A DNA stretch of 33,147 bases. It comes from a virus. The stretch lies in the IMG/VR virus record IMGVR_UViG_3300043392_000043, positions 1-33,147 of that record. One strand, given 5' to 3'. A program made the translations under genes and the position numbers. Shown here in pieces: positions 8,496 through 17,127 of this stretch; the stretch's first letter is position 1; every line of letters starts with the position of its first letter. The notes beneath the pieces were generated by a model. The model was not told the DNA's origin and searched no databases. It saw only the letters and a program-made list of their open reading frames with translations.

Positions 8496-11387
8496 ATGAA
8501 AAAAATTCTATTTCTGCTATTATTCACAATAGCATCTTATGGCCAAGCCGAGTACGAAAAAATTGCGATAACACAAAACACCCAAGACAATACAGCTGGG
8601 CGATTATTAGTTCAAGACGTTACAACTGGCGAAGTTCGCTGGATTTTAAAAAGTATCTTGGACAACAAATTTAATCAGCCAACTGGCGATGCAACTCAGT
8701 ATCTAGACGGGGCAGGAAATCCTACAATATTTCCAGTATTAAGTCAATCAGATCGAGTAATTACAGAGGTTAGAAATAGCACTGGAACAACAATGACTAA
8801 AGGTACAGTTGTTTATTTAAATGGAGCGACTGGTGGAAAACCGAATATTCAAAAAGCTCAAGCAAACGCAGAAGCTACTTCATCTGGTACGTTTGGAGTT
8901 GTTCAATCAGATATAAATAACAATTCAAATGGTTACGTTGTAGTAATAGGAACAGTTTTAGGATTAAATACATCATCCTATACAGCTGGGCAAGTATTAT
9001 GGTTAAGCCCAACTACTGCTGGTGGATATACTACTACAAAACCAGTGGCACCTAATCACGCAGTGTACGTCGGAATAGTAACTTTAGCAGCTACGCAAGG
9101 AACGATAGAAGTTAAAATTCAAAATGGATATGAACTTGAAGAAATACATGACGTATTAATAACTTCAAAAACTGATAATGACGGATTAATTTATGAATCA
9201 TCTTCGGGGCTTTGGAAAAATAAGCAGATAACTAAAGCGATGGTTGGATTGGCTAATGTTGATAATACTAGCGATGCAAATAAACCTATCTCGACTGCTA
9301 CTCAAACAGCTTTAAATTTAAAAGAAAATACAGCGAATAAAAATACAGCTAATGGATATGCAGGACTTGGAAGTGATGGAAAATTAATATCAAGCCAGTT
9401 GCCAGCTATTACAATAACAGATACATTTGTTGTAGGTTCTCAATCGGCTATGTTGGCATTAACTGCAGAGACAGGAGATGTAGCAGTTAGGACTGACATA
9501 AATAAATCATTCATACTTAAAGGAACTTCAGCTGGAACTCTAGCAGATTGGCAAGAATTATTAACGCCAACAAGTTCAGTTACTTCGGTATTTGGAAGAC
9601 AAGGTGCTGTAACTGCTAACTCTGGAGATTACACAACGGCACAAGTAACCGAAACTACAAATAAAAAATATCAGACTGATAATCAGGCTTTATATAACGA
9701 TGCTACAAGTTCTATTCAAACTCAATTAAATGCAAAAGAGCCTTCAATTAGTGCACCTGGTACAGTAGGTTCATATTGGCGAGGGAATAAAACTTGGGCA
9801 ACATTAGATACTTCTGTAATTCCAGAAAATGGGGCTTTATTTTTTACAGATGCTAGAGCAAAGACAGCAGTAACTGGAAATAGTGGAACATTAAACTATT
9901 TACCTAAATTTACTTCATCTGGAACTATTGGAAACTCTGTTATTTATGATAACGGAACAAATATAGGTATAGGTACTAATTCTCCAGATGTAAAATTGGT
10001 GGTTAATGGCCGTGTAAAAGTTTCAGATAATAGTGTAACAGGATTTTATCAAAGCAGAACGTCAGATGTATTATCGGAAGGTGTATATGGGGGAAATTCT
10101 TTTTCTTTAAGAAATGGAACAACAAGTGAGGATTTAAACTTTGACATATATAATAGGTCTTTAGGAAGTTGGTATACACCAATGATTATTAAAAATACAG
10201 GTAATGTAGGTATTGGTACAGCTTCACCAGATATATTTGGAAGATTTTACGATAAAATTGTAGGTATAAATTCTGCTACAGGAGTAGCTAAACTACAGAT
10301 TAACGGAAGTAGTTATTCAGGTATTGATTTTGGACAATCTGGAAGCAGATATGCCGAAATAAATTCAGGTAGTTCAAATTTAGATATCGGAACTGTTGGT
10401 GCTTTACCTATTTATTTTAATCCAAATGGCTCTACAAAAATGGCTATTACTTCAAATGGGGATGTAGGTATAGGAGTAACATCTACAAGTTCATATAAAT
10501 TATATGTTGCTGGAGGACAATATGGAACTTATTTAAGAGGTGGAGATTTAGGCACTGGAAGTGCAGCTTTAAACGTTGTTAAAGCTGACAATTCAACTGC
10601 TTTTTACATTAGAGGTGACGGAAATGTAGGGATTTCAGAAACGTCTCCAAGTGAAAAACTAACAATAAACTCTGGGAATATAAAATTAAATTCACTTCAA
10701 GCTTCTCCTGGACAATACCGATTTATCGGAAGCGAATATTCTACAGGAAATGGAAATAACAGAGCCGAAGTAAGATTTGGAATTGATAATTCAGATACAA
10801 ATACATTTTTATCTTTTGCAACAGCTGCTGGAGCTGGTACTATTAATGAACGTATGAAAATATATTCCAACGGTTCAATAGCAAAAATAACATCAAGCGG
10901 ATATGATGGAAATTTTGATAATCTTATAAAATACGGAACTGGTCCAGATTTAAATAGTGGAAATTCAAATGCAAATAGATGGATTGGAATTGATGCTACA
11001 GTAACCGCTGGTGCCGCAGCAACAAATGCTTTAAGAATAAGAGCTTATGGTGGTGGAACTGGTAATGCTGCTCCTGTTAATGTTGCTGATTTTAAAGGCG
11101 ACCAAAGTGCTGTTTTTTATGGTTCAGTTACAGCAACGGGATTCTTTCAGAGTTCTGATTTACGTTTAAAGGATATTATTTCAAGAGATGGCGACGTAAT
11201 TAAATACAAGTGGAAAGATAAAAGAGATGATAAAATTCATATTGGATATGTAGCGCAAGAGGTTCAGAAAGAAAATCCTGACCAAGTAAATGCAGATGAT
11301 AAAGGAATTCTTTCTGTTAATTACATCGAAATCCTAGTTCAGAAAATCAAAGATTTGGAAAATAGAATTAAACAATTAGAGAAATAA
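8496..11387 (+). CDS. Long tail fibre with signal-peptide-like N-terminus and S74 chaperone domain
   Basis: A 963-residue host-recognition fibre. Residues 1-17 (MKKILFLLLFTIASYGQ) form a textbook Sec leader of the Flavobacterium type. Then follow shaft segments, including the DNDGLIYESSSGLW and GLANVDNTSDANKP words of fibre shafts. About 480-720 carries repeats of the form NVGIGTxSPD (near 494, 568, 662 and 708), a beta-helix fibre motif. The end is an intramolecular chaperone of the endosialidase type (peptidase S74): S887-D888 with R890 and K892 mark the self-cleavage site, followed by the GYVAQEVQKENPDQV block and a C-terminal coiled coil. After trimerisation the chaperone domain is normally cut off. 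A Sec leader on a virion fibre is odd. Many Bacteroidota cell-surface proteins share this architecture, so host origin is possible. Confidence 0.88.
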   Translation: MKKILFLLLFTIASYGQAEYEKIAITQNTQDNTAGRLLVQDVTTGEVRWILKSILDNKFNQPTGDATQYLDGAGNPTIFPVLSQSDRVITEVRNSTGTTMTKGTVVYLNGATGGKPNIQKAQANAEATSSGTFGVVQSDINNNSNGYVVVIGTVLGLNTSSYTAGQVLWLSPTTAGGYTTTKPVAPNHAVYVGIVTLAATQGTIEVKIQNGYELEEIHDVLITSKTDNDGLIYESSSGLWKNKQITKAMVGLANVDNTSDANKPISTATQTALNLKENTANKNTANGYAGLGSDGKLISSQLPAITITDTFVVGSQSAMLALTAETGDVAVRTDINKSFILKGTSAGTLADWQELLTPTSSVTSVFGRQGAVTANSGDYTTAQVTETTNKKYQTDNQALYNDATSSIQTQLNAKEPSISAPGTVGSYWRGNKTWATLDTSVIPENGALFFTDARAKTAVTGNSGTLNYLPKFTSSGTIGNSVIYDNGTNIGIGTNSPDVKLVVNGRVKVSDNSVTGFYQSRTSDVLSEGVYGGNSFSLRNGTTSEDLNFDIYNRSLGSWYTPMIIKNTGNVGIGTASPDIFGRFYDKIVGINSATGVAKLQINGSSYSGIDFGQSGSRYAEINSGSSNLDIGTVGALPIYFNPNGSTKMAITSNGDVGIGVTSTSSYKLYVAGGQYGTYLRGGDLGTGSAALNVVKADNSTAFYIRGDGNVGISETSPSEKLTINSGNIKLNSLQASPGQYRFIGSEYSTGNGNNRAEVRFGIDNSDTNTFLSFATAAGAGTINERMKIYSNGSIAKITSSGYDGNFDNLIKYGTGPDLNSGNSNANRWIGIDATVTAGAAATNALRIRAYGGGTGNAAPVNVADFKGDQSAVFYGSVTATGFFQSSDLRLKDIISRDGDVIKYKWKDKRDDKIHIGYVAQEVQKENPDQVNADDKGILSVNYIEILVQKIKDLENRIKQLEK

Positions 11388-11878
11388 TGAAATACTTTTT
11401 AATATTATTTTCGGTATTTACATTTGGCCAAGCATCAAATCAAATGGTAACTTTTACAGCTGCGCAGTCTTTAGGGTTTTCCCTAAATTCTGGGCAGTCT
11501 GCCGTTACTTCGAATCAATGTATGACGAAGAACGACGCACTGACTAAATACAATTTGAGTTCTAGCGCAATGAGTGCTTATGCTAACAATCAGTTAGTTC
11601 CTAGAAGCGTTTGGGTGAGCGGACTTCCTTATATTCAATATAATAGAACAAGTGGAGGTTTACTTGCTTCAACAGAATGTTCAAAATTTGGAGACTGGCC
11701 CACGATAGTTTATCAACAAATTAGTACTGGGAGATTTTTTACTAATTCAAGTTTGACAACTGCTTTTAATGGAAATAATTACTGGTATCTTTTTTATGAT
11801 TCAGTAAGTGGAAATACATCAAACTTGAATATTGATAATTCAGGTTATGTATCTAATTCATACGATTGTTTATTTTAA
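11387..11878 (+). CDS. Unknown exported-looking protein in the fibre module
   Basis: A 163-residue protein whose ATG overlaps the TAA of the fibre gene (TAATG). Residues 1-16 form a hydrophobic leader ending FTFGQA, a likely Sec signal. The rest is Ser/Asn/Tyr-rich with three Cys (about residues 45, 98, 161), which could form disulfides after export. No family recognised. Co-translation with the fibre suggests a fibre-associated or cell-surface role, for example receptor masking; that is inference. Confidence 0.7.
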   Translation: MKYFLILFSVFTFGQASNQMVTFTAAQSLGFSLNSGQSAVTSNQCMTKNDALTKYNLSSSAMSAYANNQLVPRSVWVSGLPYIQYNRTSGGLLASTECSKFGDWPTIVYQQISTGRFFTNSSLTTAFNGNNYWYLFYDSVSGNTSNLNIDNSGYVSNSYDCLF

Positions 11879-11891
11879 TAAAAAAAATTTA

Positions 11892-11899
11892 TATCTTTA
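11892..11899 (+). promoter_or_regulatory. Promoter -7 box (TATCTTTA) for the lysis genes, probably leaderless
   Basis: TATCTTTA matches TAnnTTTG except for the last base and ends exactly 4 nt before the ATG at 11904, as at 3094 and 20475. A short A/T-rich gap (11879-11903) separates it from the previous gene. It would give the lysis genes their own transcript with almost no 5' leader. Confidence 0.5.
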
Positions 11900-11903
11900 C
11901 AAA

Positions 11904-12089
11904 ATGAGAAGAAAAAAACCTACATGGTTCAGTAAAACGAAAAACGCAGTTTCTATACTTTCGGACACTGCCGTTGTAATGCTTTTGGCTTTAGGTTATG
12001 CCGAAAATAGCATGGAAATATTAATTTGCAGAGTTGGTATTTCGGGAATTATGAACGCAATTAATGTATTCCTAAAAGAAGAAAATTAA
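11904..12089 (+). CDS. Small membrane protein, holin candidate
   Basis: A 61-residue protein with a basic N-terminus (MRRKKPTWFSK) and one clear hydrophobic helix (about 20-34), then a weaker one (about 42-56). I chose ATG 11904 because an in-frame upstream start would run back into the previous gene and this ATG sits next to a promoter-like box. The gene ends with TAATG shared with the next gene. Size, membrane helices and position before the muramidase fit a holin. No family recognised. Confidence 0.65.
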   Translation: MRRKKPTWFSKTKNAVSILSDTAVVMLLALGYAENSMEILICRVGISGIMNAINVFLKEEN

Positions 12090-12331
12090 TGAATACCGAG
12101 TTTAAAGATTTGAATCAAAAAGTCGATAGGATTCTATACTATTTAGAATCTGACCCAAAAACAAAACAGGAAGGGCTTGTTGAGAAAGTATCTCGAATCG
12201 ATGCCGATTTGGAAAATCTTTTAACTCGTGAAAAAGTTTACCTAGCGAAGTTTTCAGCTTTAGCTTTCGCAGGTGGTGCCGTTTTTCAACTGTGTTGGAT
12301 ATTCCTTCAGAAACTATTTATGAAACCATGA
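12089..12331 (+). CDS. Membrane-anchored small protein, second holin candidate
   Basis: An 80-residue protein: residues 1-48 are charged with heptad-like spacing (probable coiled coil), and residues 54-74 form one hydrophobic helix, followed by a basic tail. This layout resembles XhlA-like lysis accessory proteins. The start overlaps the previous stop (TAATG) and the stop overlaps the muramidase start (ATGA). It probably assists the holin or is the holin itself. Confidence 0.65.
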   Translation: MNTEFKDLNQKVDRILYYLESDPKTKQEGLVEKVSRIDADLENLLTREKVYLAKFSALAFAGGAVFQLCWIFLQKLFMKP

Positions 12332-12855
12332 TAACAGAAAACGAGTTTAAAAATCTTTCTATTACTTTCGGAATCCCAAAACCTTCAATAAAAGCAATTC
12401 AGCTAGTTGAAAGTGGGGGATCTGGTTTTGATAAAAAGACTGGTAAAATAAAAATTCAATTCGAGCCGTCTTGGTTTAAAAGATTAACTAGGCTATTTGT
12501 AAAAAACGGTGTCGAAGGACAAGAAGCAGAGTGGTTGGCTTTTAATAAGGCTTTCGCAAAGAATCCTAATAAAGCAATGGAATCTACATCTTGGGGTTCT
12601 ATGCAAGTAATGGGATTACACTGGAAGCGACTAGGATTTGACTCTGTTGGGGAAATGGTTGACTTCGCAAAGAAATCAGAAAAGAATCAACTATGGCTTG
12701 GGCTTCGATTTATAGCTACAGATGTGAGAATATTTAGAGCCTTAAAAAATAAAGACTGGAATACATTTGCAAAGTATTACAATGGGCCCAACTACAAAGA
12801 AAAGGGCTATCATATTAAATTAAAAAACGCAGAACTAAATTTTAGAACATTATGA
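12328..12855 (+). CDS. Endolysin: N-acetylmuramidase (PF11860/DUF3380 type)
   Basis: A 175-residue enzyme that should cut the peptidoglycan glycan strand at lysis. The IKAIQLVESGGSGFD block (about 21-35) holds the likely catalytic Glu28. The following KIKIQFEPSWFKR strand, the STSWGSMQVMG block in the middle and FAKYYNGPNYKEKGYHIKL at the end are hallmarks of this family. I chose ATG 12328, which forms an ATGA overlap with the previous stop, over the TTG at 12292, which lies inside the preceding gene and adds residues outside the domain. There is no signal peptide, so release depends on the holin. It is followed by the spanin-like gene with another ATGA overlap. Confidence 0.92.
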   Translation: MITENEFKNLSITFGIPKPSIKAIQLVESGGSGFDKKTGKIKIQFEPSWFKRLTRLFVKNGVEGQEAEWLAFNKAFAKNPNKAMESTSWGSMQVMGLHWKRLGFDSVGEMVDFAKKSEKNQLWLGLRFIATDVRIFRALKNKDWNTFAKYYNGPNYKEKGYHIKLKNAELNFRTL

Positions 12856-13481
12856 AAGAATTTTTAAAAAAATCGTGGGCTTGGATATTGTCAGTATTGG
12901 TACTGGCTTCCGTAATCGTTACGAAAACCTACAACGAGAAAATCCAAAAGAAAAACGTTGAAGCACTACAGAGTGAATTAACGAATTACAAATTGAAAGA
13001 CGGAACGCTTGTTGCTTCGAATAAAAGTTTGCTTTTCGAAAACGAACAGCTGAATAAATCTCTATCCGAAAAGGATAAAGAGTTGGCAAATAAATTCTCG
13101 GAAGTAAAAACGGTGACAAAAATACAGGAAGTATTAAGAATTGACACTATAAAGATAGTTTATAAAGACAGTGTTAAGTGTAATTTCAGAAGAGTTGGAA
13201 ACGTAAAAAATAAAAGCTACTCACTCGACTATATCACTACTCAAAAGGGGATTAAATTATCAAACATAGTAGTTCCAGACACTGTTACTGTAATCACTGG
13301 TAAAAAGCGAAAATGGTTTCTAGGAAAAGAAACCGAAACAGTTGATATAATACACTCAAACGTACTTATTAAAACAGAGGACATTAAGCATATCGAGAAT
13401 ACACCGAAAAAAAAATGGTATGACACGAATTTATTTAAAATCGGTGTCGGATTTATAGGTGGCGCAATAATTTTAAAATAA
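12852..13481 (+). CDS. Spanin-like membrane protein
   Basis: A 209-residue protein: a membrane anchor at residues 11-25, a coiled coil at about 28-90, a beta-rich domain at about 100-170, and a second hydrophobic stretch at the extreme C-terminus (about 195-208). Anchor plus periplasmic coiled coil right after the muramidase is the usual place for an inner-membrane spanin subunit. The second hydrophobic end could make it a one-protein spanin. No sequence family recognised, so the role rests on topology and context. A terminator follows. Confidence 0.6.
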   Translation: MKEFLKKSWAWILSVLVLASVIVTKTYNEKIQKKNVEALQSELTNYKLKDGTLVASNKSLLFENEQLNKSLSEKDKELANKFSEVKTVTKIQEVLRIDTIKIVYKDSVKCNFRRVGNVKNKSYSLDYITTQKGIKLSNIVVPDTVTVITGKKRKWFLGKETETVDIIHSNVLIKTEDIKHIENTPKKKWYDTNLFKIGVGFIGGAIILK

Positions 13482-13502
13482 TTTACTTAATAATTATTTT
13501 GG

Positions 13503-13528
13503 GCCATAGTTAATCTATGGCTTTTTTT
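13503..13528 (+). terminator. Intrinsic terminator after the lysis genes
   Basis: A 7-bp perfect stem GCCATAG (13503-13509) with CTATGGC (13515-13521), 5-nt loop TTAAT, then seven Ts. It lies 21 nt after the stop at 13481 and ends the late operon. Confidence 0.85.
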
Positions 13529-13548
13529 ATAACTTAACATAAAAATAT

Positions 13549-14736
13549 ATGTCAAAATGGTCGATTTATGATAATGATTTACTCGAATCATTACAAGAAA
13601 ACAAAGAAATAAACCAAAGTGAACTAGCAAAGTCAATATTTAAAAAACATGATATTGAATTTACTTCTAATCAAACTGAAGCATTAGCGAAGTACATAAA
13701 TCGAAACAGAAAAAGGCTTCTTGACGAATACGAAGGAACGTATGACGCAACTAATTCATTAGATGTGGATAATACTAGCGTAAAACATATGTGGATTAAG
13801 AACAAAGAGGCTTCACTTTTCGTAAAAAATCCTAATTACGTCGAACAAGAATTGACTAAAATCTCAGATCTAAAATCTGAATTAATAAAAGACTTGCAAG
13901 AGTATTCGCCAAAGTTTGTAAAGCTAGAAAGAGTTAAGAATAAAGAAAGCTACTTGCTAATAATTGACCCAGCTGATATTCATATCGGAAAACTGGCTTC
14001 GGCTTTCGAATCTGGAGAGAGTTACGATAATCAAATAGCAGTTCAGCGTGTATTGAGTGGTGTGATTGGAATATTAAACAAGGTGTCGTCTTTCTCTATT
14101 GATAAAATAGTTTTTATCGGTGGAAACGATATTTTACACATTGATAATCCTCAACGAACTACAACTAGTGGAACACCGCAAGATACTGACGGAATGTGGC
14201 ATAGTAATTTTTTAATCGCTAAAAATTTATACACGAATATTATCGAAATGCTACTTCCTATCGCAGATGTTCATTTCGTTTTTAATCCTTCAAATCACGA
14301 TTACACAAACGGGTACTTCTTAGCCCAAGTAATTCAGACGTATTTTAAGAATTCTGAAAATATTACTTTCGATTGTAGTATTTCGCACAGGAAATATTTT
14401 ACTTATGGAAATAATTTAATAGGAACTACACATGGAGATGGTGCGAAGGTTACAGATCTGCCTTTATTAATGGCGCACGAGGCTGTAGATTGGAGCAAAT
14501 GCAAACATAGGTATATTTATACTCATCACGTACATCATAAAAACAGCAAGGATTATATGGGAGTTTGCGTTGAAAGTCTGAGAAGCCCTAGTGGAACAGA
14601 TTCGTGGCATCATAGAAACGGCTATCAGCATGCTCCGAAAGCAGTGGAGGCTTTTCTTCACTCTAAAGATTTTGGGCAAATCGCACGAATTACCCATATT
14701 TTTAACGCATTATTATTTTTATTTTTAGGCTTATGA
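13549..14736 (+). CDS. Metallophosphoesterase with N-terminal HTH-like segment
   Basis: A 395-residue protein. Residues 1-65 look like a helix-turn-helix (NQSELAKSIFKKHDIEF). The calcineurin-type metal-binding motifs follow in order: D143-x-H145, GGND with D194, N249-H250-D251, H295 in GTTHGDG, and the THHVHH block (326-330). Such proteins cut phosphomonoester or phosphodiester bonds, often in nucleic acid. The family occurs in Bacteroidota phages, substrate unknown. After RITHIF (residue 385) the last 10 residues are a Leu/Phe-rich run encoded by T-rich DNA that overlaps the homing endonuclease start. This tail may be a junction product from insertion of the endonuclease gene. Confidence 0.82.
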   Translation: MSKWSIYDNDLLESLQENKEINQSELAKSIFKKHDIEFTSNQTEALAKYINRNRKRLLDEYEGTYDATNSLDVDNTSVKHMWIKNKEASLFVKNPNYVEQELTKISDLKSELIKDLQEYSPKFVKLERVKNKESYLLIIDPADIHIGKLASAFESGESYDNQIAVQRVLSGVIGILNKVSSFSIDKIVFIGGNDILHIDNPQRTTTSGTPQDTDGMWHSNFLIAKNLYTNIIEMLLPIADVHFVFNPSNHDYTNGYFLAQVIQTYFKNSENITFDCSISHRKYFTYGNNLIGTTHGDGAKVTDLPLLMAHEAVDWSKCKHRYIYTHHVHHKNSKDYMGVCVESLRSPSGTDSWHHRNGYQHAPKAVEAFLHSKDFGQIARITHIFNALLFLFLGL

Positions 14737-15395
14737 TTGGAATTTATAAAATAACTAGTCCAACAAATAGAATTTATATTGGGCAGAGTGTGGATATAGA
14801 AAAAAGATTTAAAAGCTATAAAAAAATGTACCAAAAAAATAGTGGACAGACTAGATTATATAGGTCTTTTTTAAAACACGGTGTAAATAATCATATATTT
14901 GAAATAATTTGTATATGTGATGAAAGTGAATTAAATGTAAAAGAAAGATATTACCAAGATTTTTTTGAATGTATCAGTAAAAAAGGGTTAAATTGTAGAT
15001 TAACAAAAACAAATGATAAAAGTGGTAAAGTATCAGAAGAAACTTTATTAAAAATGGTAATAGCATCAACAGGAAACACTCATTGGCTTGGTAAAAAACA
15101 TACACAAGAAACAAAAAATAAAATTTCATTAGCTAATACTGGGCGAAAATATAGTGATGAAATAAATATAAAAAAAGGTAGAAAAGGCAGAGTAAGCAAT
15201 AGGAAAGGTTTTTTTTCTGAAAATCATCCCAAAAGTGTAAAAGTATTACAATATGATTTAGATGATAATTTTATTAGAGAATGGAATTGTTTAATGGATA
15301 TAAGAAGAGAATTGCAATATCATATAGGGAATATAAGCAGTTGTTTAAAAGGAAATAGTAAAACTTATAAAAAATTTAAGTGGATATATAAATAA
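14733..15395 (+). CDS. GIY-YIG homing endonuclease with NUMOD3-type DNA-binding modules
   Basis: A 220-residue free-standing homing endonuclease. The nuclease domain spans about 1-90: G3-I4-Y5 and Y15-I16-G17, Arg25 in the KRF motif, and a Glu in the KERYYQDFF helix (about 71) as metal ligand. Then comes a NUMOD3-like segment (HWLGKKHTQETKNKISLA, about 113-130), and a C-terminal NUMOD1/helix-turn-helix-like domain (about 165-220). Such enzymes nick or cut alleles lacking the gene and so spread it. Its ATG overlaps the stop of the preceding gene (ATGA) and the DNA is visibly more AT-rich than that gene, both consistent with recent insertion. No intron boundary is apparent. Confidence 0.92.
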   Translation: MIGIYKITSPTNRIYIGQSVDIEKRFKSYKKMYQKNSGQTRLYRSFLKHGVNNHIFEIICICDESELNVKERYYQDFFECISKKGLNCRLTKTNDKSGKVSEETLLKMVIASTGNTHWLGKKHTQETKNKISLANTGRKYSDEINIKKGRKGRVSNRKGFFSENHPKSVKVLQYDLDDNFIREWNCLMDIRRELQYHIGNISSCLKGNSKTYKKFKWIYK

Positions 15396-15441
15396 TTTTA
15401 ATTACATTTACAAAGTTTCTATTTTTTTTTAATTCTGATAA

Positions 15442-15478
15442 AAAAGCCCGATTAACTTGATTGTATAATCGGGCTTTT
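15442..15478. terminator. Bidirectional terminator between convergent operons
   Basis: A perfect 13-bp stem (AAAAGCCCGATTA at 15442-15454 with TAATCGGGCTTTT at 15466-15478) and an 11-nt loop. A-rich on the left arm and T-rich on the right, it can stop both the rightward transcript from the endonuclease gene and the leftward recombination operon. The remaining gap (15396-15441) holds only a T-rich run and a TACATTTA box with no gene behind it. Confidence 0.9.
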
Positions 15479-15484
15479 GAATTT

Positions 15485-15757
15485 CTAAAAAGCTGCTTCT
15501 ATTTTCCAGCCTTGAATCGTATTAAAGTAAACCGATTCGCCTTGAGGATTTACCCATTCTCGGCCACGTAAATTAATTGCGACTTTTACTTTTTGACCTT
15601 CTGAAAATGCATCTAGCAATCCAACTTTATCTTGAACGAATTGAACGGAAATATGCTGCGGGTATTGTTCCTCAGTTGTTACTACAACGCTTCTACTTTT
15701 AAACGTTCCATTTTCTTCGATTCCTTGAACTTTTTTGATAATTCCTACTACTTCCAT
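15485..15757 (-). CDS. DUF3127 OB-fold protein, probable ssDNA-binding
   Basis: A 90-residue protein matching DUF3127: the MEVVGIIKKV start, TTEEQYPQHISVQF in the middle, and the REWVNPQGESVYFNTIQGWKIE end. The family has an OB fold and is common in Bacteroidota and their phages, often as an SSB-like protein. It is the last gene of the leftward operon, overlapping the exonuclease gene by 10 nt. It probably covers single strands produced by the exonuclease. Confidence 0.85.
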   Translation of the reverse strand: MEVVGIIKKVQGIEENGTFKSRSVVVTTEEQYPQHISVQFVQDKVGLLDAFSEGQKVKVAINLRGREWVNPQGESVYFNTIQGWKIEAAF

Positions 15758-16368
15758 TGTTTGTTTTGTTTTAATTTATTAATATACTCATTTTTAATTT
15801 CTACTGCTTGTTCAATTCTCGATTTCATTAGTTCTTGAACTTCTTCATCTGCTTCTAATTCGATAGTGTGATAAAATTCGGTTCCATCGATTACTATATA
15901 GTTAAAGAAATAGGCTTTTTTTCTTCCCGTACACATCATCTGCATTTGCATTTGATAGTAATATGGTTTTGAAATTTCTTCTTCTGCCACTAGTCTAAAA
16001 AACGTACTGTTTTTAGGGCATTTTATTTCTAAAATTGCATCTGTTCCAACTAATCCGTCTGGAGATGCGCCTGAGTTTTCGTCATGTTCAAAAAAACTAC
16101 AATTATGAACGTCTATAAATTCAAGTGATTTTAATTCTTTAAACTTTGCGAAGGCTAAAGGCTCCAGTTCAATACCACGTTGCATATCGTACGAAATGAA
16201 ACTTTCTTCTGTATCTCCATAAAGCTGTTCGATTGCTTTATCAATAGCATAGGATTTTCCTGTTTCACCTAATCCTTTTATCCCCATTAATTTATGGATT
16301 TCACTAGCTGTAAATTTTCCATGGCGTTGTAGGTGCCAACCTTCCGAGCGTTGTTCATTATTTTGCAT
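15748..16368 (-). CDS. YqaJ-like phage recombination exonuclease
   Basis: A 206-residue PD-(D/E)XK nuclease of the YqaJ/lambda-Exo group that would resect double-stranded ends for recombination. Visible motifs: N-terminal RSEGWHLQRHGKFTASE, the RGIELEP helix with the first acidic residue, GASPDG with the catalytic Asp, LEIKCP with the ExK pair, and the QMQMQ helix. A complete domain of usual length. No separate annealing protein (RecT or Beta) is recognisable nearby; the 171-aa protein just upstream is the candidate by position. Confidence 0.95.
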   Translation of the reverse strand: MQNNEQRSEGWHLQRHGKFTASEIHKLMGIKGLGETGKSYAIDKAIEQLYGDTEESFISYDMQRGIELEPLAFAKFKELKSLEFIDVHNCSFFEHDENSGASPDGLVGTDAILEIKCPKNSTFFRLVAEEEISKPYYYQMQMQMMCTGRKKAYFFNYIVIDGTEFYHTIELEADEEVQELMKSRIEQAVEIKNEYINKLKQNKQWK

Positions 16369-16873
16369 ATTCCAAATATTTAGTTTCTAATTCTTTTGAT
16401 AATTCGTATTTTGATTTGATTTGTTCGATTGTAGCTTTAGCGTTTTTAGCTGCTTCGAAATTAGCTTCTGTAAAAATTGGTTTTTTACTAGAATCGACTG
16501 GCTGAATTGGTTTGATTCGAACACCGTCTGTAATCGCTCCCATCATTTTCACGTTATGGTCGACAAATAACTCGATTCGCATACCTTTCCAATTCTCTAT
16601 GATATGACATTCTTTTCCAATTAGCCCGTTTTTCTTCGCAAATCCAGCTAAAATTTTGTTATTAGTAGAATTTAGCTTTAAAGGTTTTATCGGCTCTACA
16701 AAGTAGCAAAACACGCCGTCCATTTTGGTACCAGAAACGTCTACACCAGTTTCGAATTTTACTTCCTTAATAGTAAAAATTAGTGCTTTTCCATCCGTTT
16801 CCATTGCGTCGAGATCTGCCGATGCTAAATGCGTTGATTTTCTGAATTTTCTCCAATCTGTTTTAGTTTCCAT
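16358..16873 (-). CDS. Unknown recombination-operon protein
   Basis: A 171-residue protein between the HTH gene and the exonuclease, overlapping the latter by 11 nt. Residues 1-120 are beta-rich with the segment PLKLNSTNNKILAGFAKKNG and an ENWKGMRIELFVD strand. I recall similar layout in phage proteins next to recombination or SSB genes, possibly OB-like. The C-terminal 50 residues are helical and charged. By position it could bind or anneal single strands. I do not assign a family. Confidence 0.7.
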   Translation of the reverse strand: METKTDWRKFRKSTHLASADLDAMETDGKALIFTIKEVKFETGVDVSGTKMDGVFCYFVEPIKPLKLNSTNNKILAGFAKKNGLIGKECHIIENWKGMRIELFVDHNVKMMGAITDGVRIKPIQPVDSSKKPIFTEANFEAAKNAKATIEQIKSKYELSKELETKYLEYAK

Positions 16874-16885
16874 TTTTTTTCTGAT

Positions 16886-17104
16886 TTAAAATAGGTTAAT
16901 AATAATTTTCAAGCCGTTTGAATCTAGTTCTAGTTTTCCAATCATTCCGTTGGCTTTTAATACTTCCTTTAATTTTTTAGTACTGATTCCAGATTTACCT
17001 TGCTTCATTTTAGTCAGCTGAGTTCCGCTGATACCTTTTACGTCTTTAGCGTTTCCACCAACGTGACTAATTAATGCGTCATGTATTTTTTTCTCTAATT
17101 CCAT
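16886..17104 (-). CDS. Small HTH protein, probable transcription regulator
   Basis: A 72-residue protein. Residues 22-50 read as an XRE-like helix-turn-helix (GISGTQLTKMKQGKSGISTKKL has the helix, turn and Lys-rich recognition pattern); the C-terminus is a short beta hairpin. It is the first gene of the leftward operon and faces the rightward early genes across 107 bp, the classical place for a Cro- or CI-like switch. It is too short for a CI with its own cleavage domain. No integrase accompanies it, so lysogeny control is not implied. Confidence 0.65.
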   Translation of the reverse strand: MELEKKIHDALISHVGGNAKDVKGISGTQLTKMKQGKSGISTKKLKEVLKANGMIGKLELDSNGLKIIINLF

Positions 17105-17127
17105 ATTGTTATTGGTTTAATTTTTGA

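Noticed and set aside
15396-15420. TACATTTA box after the endonuclease gene as a promoter
   Set aside because: No gene starts behind it before the bidirectional terminator; probably chance in A/T-rich DNA.
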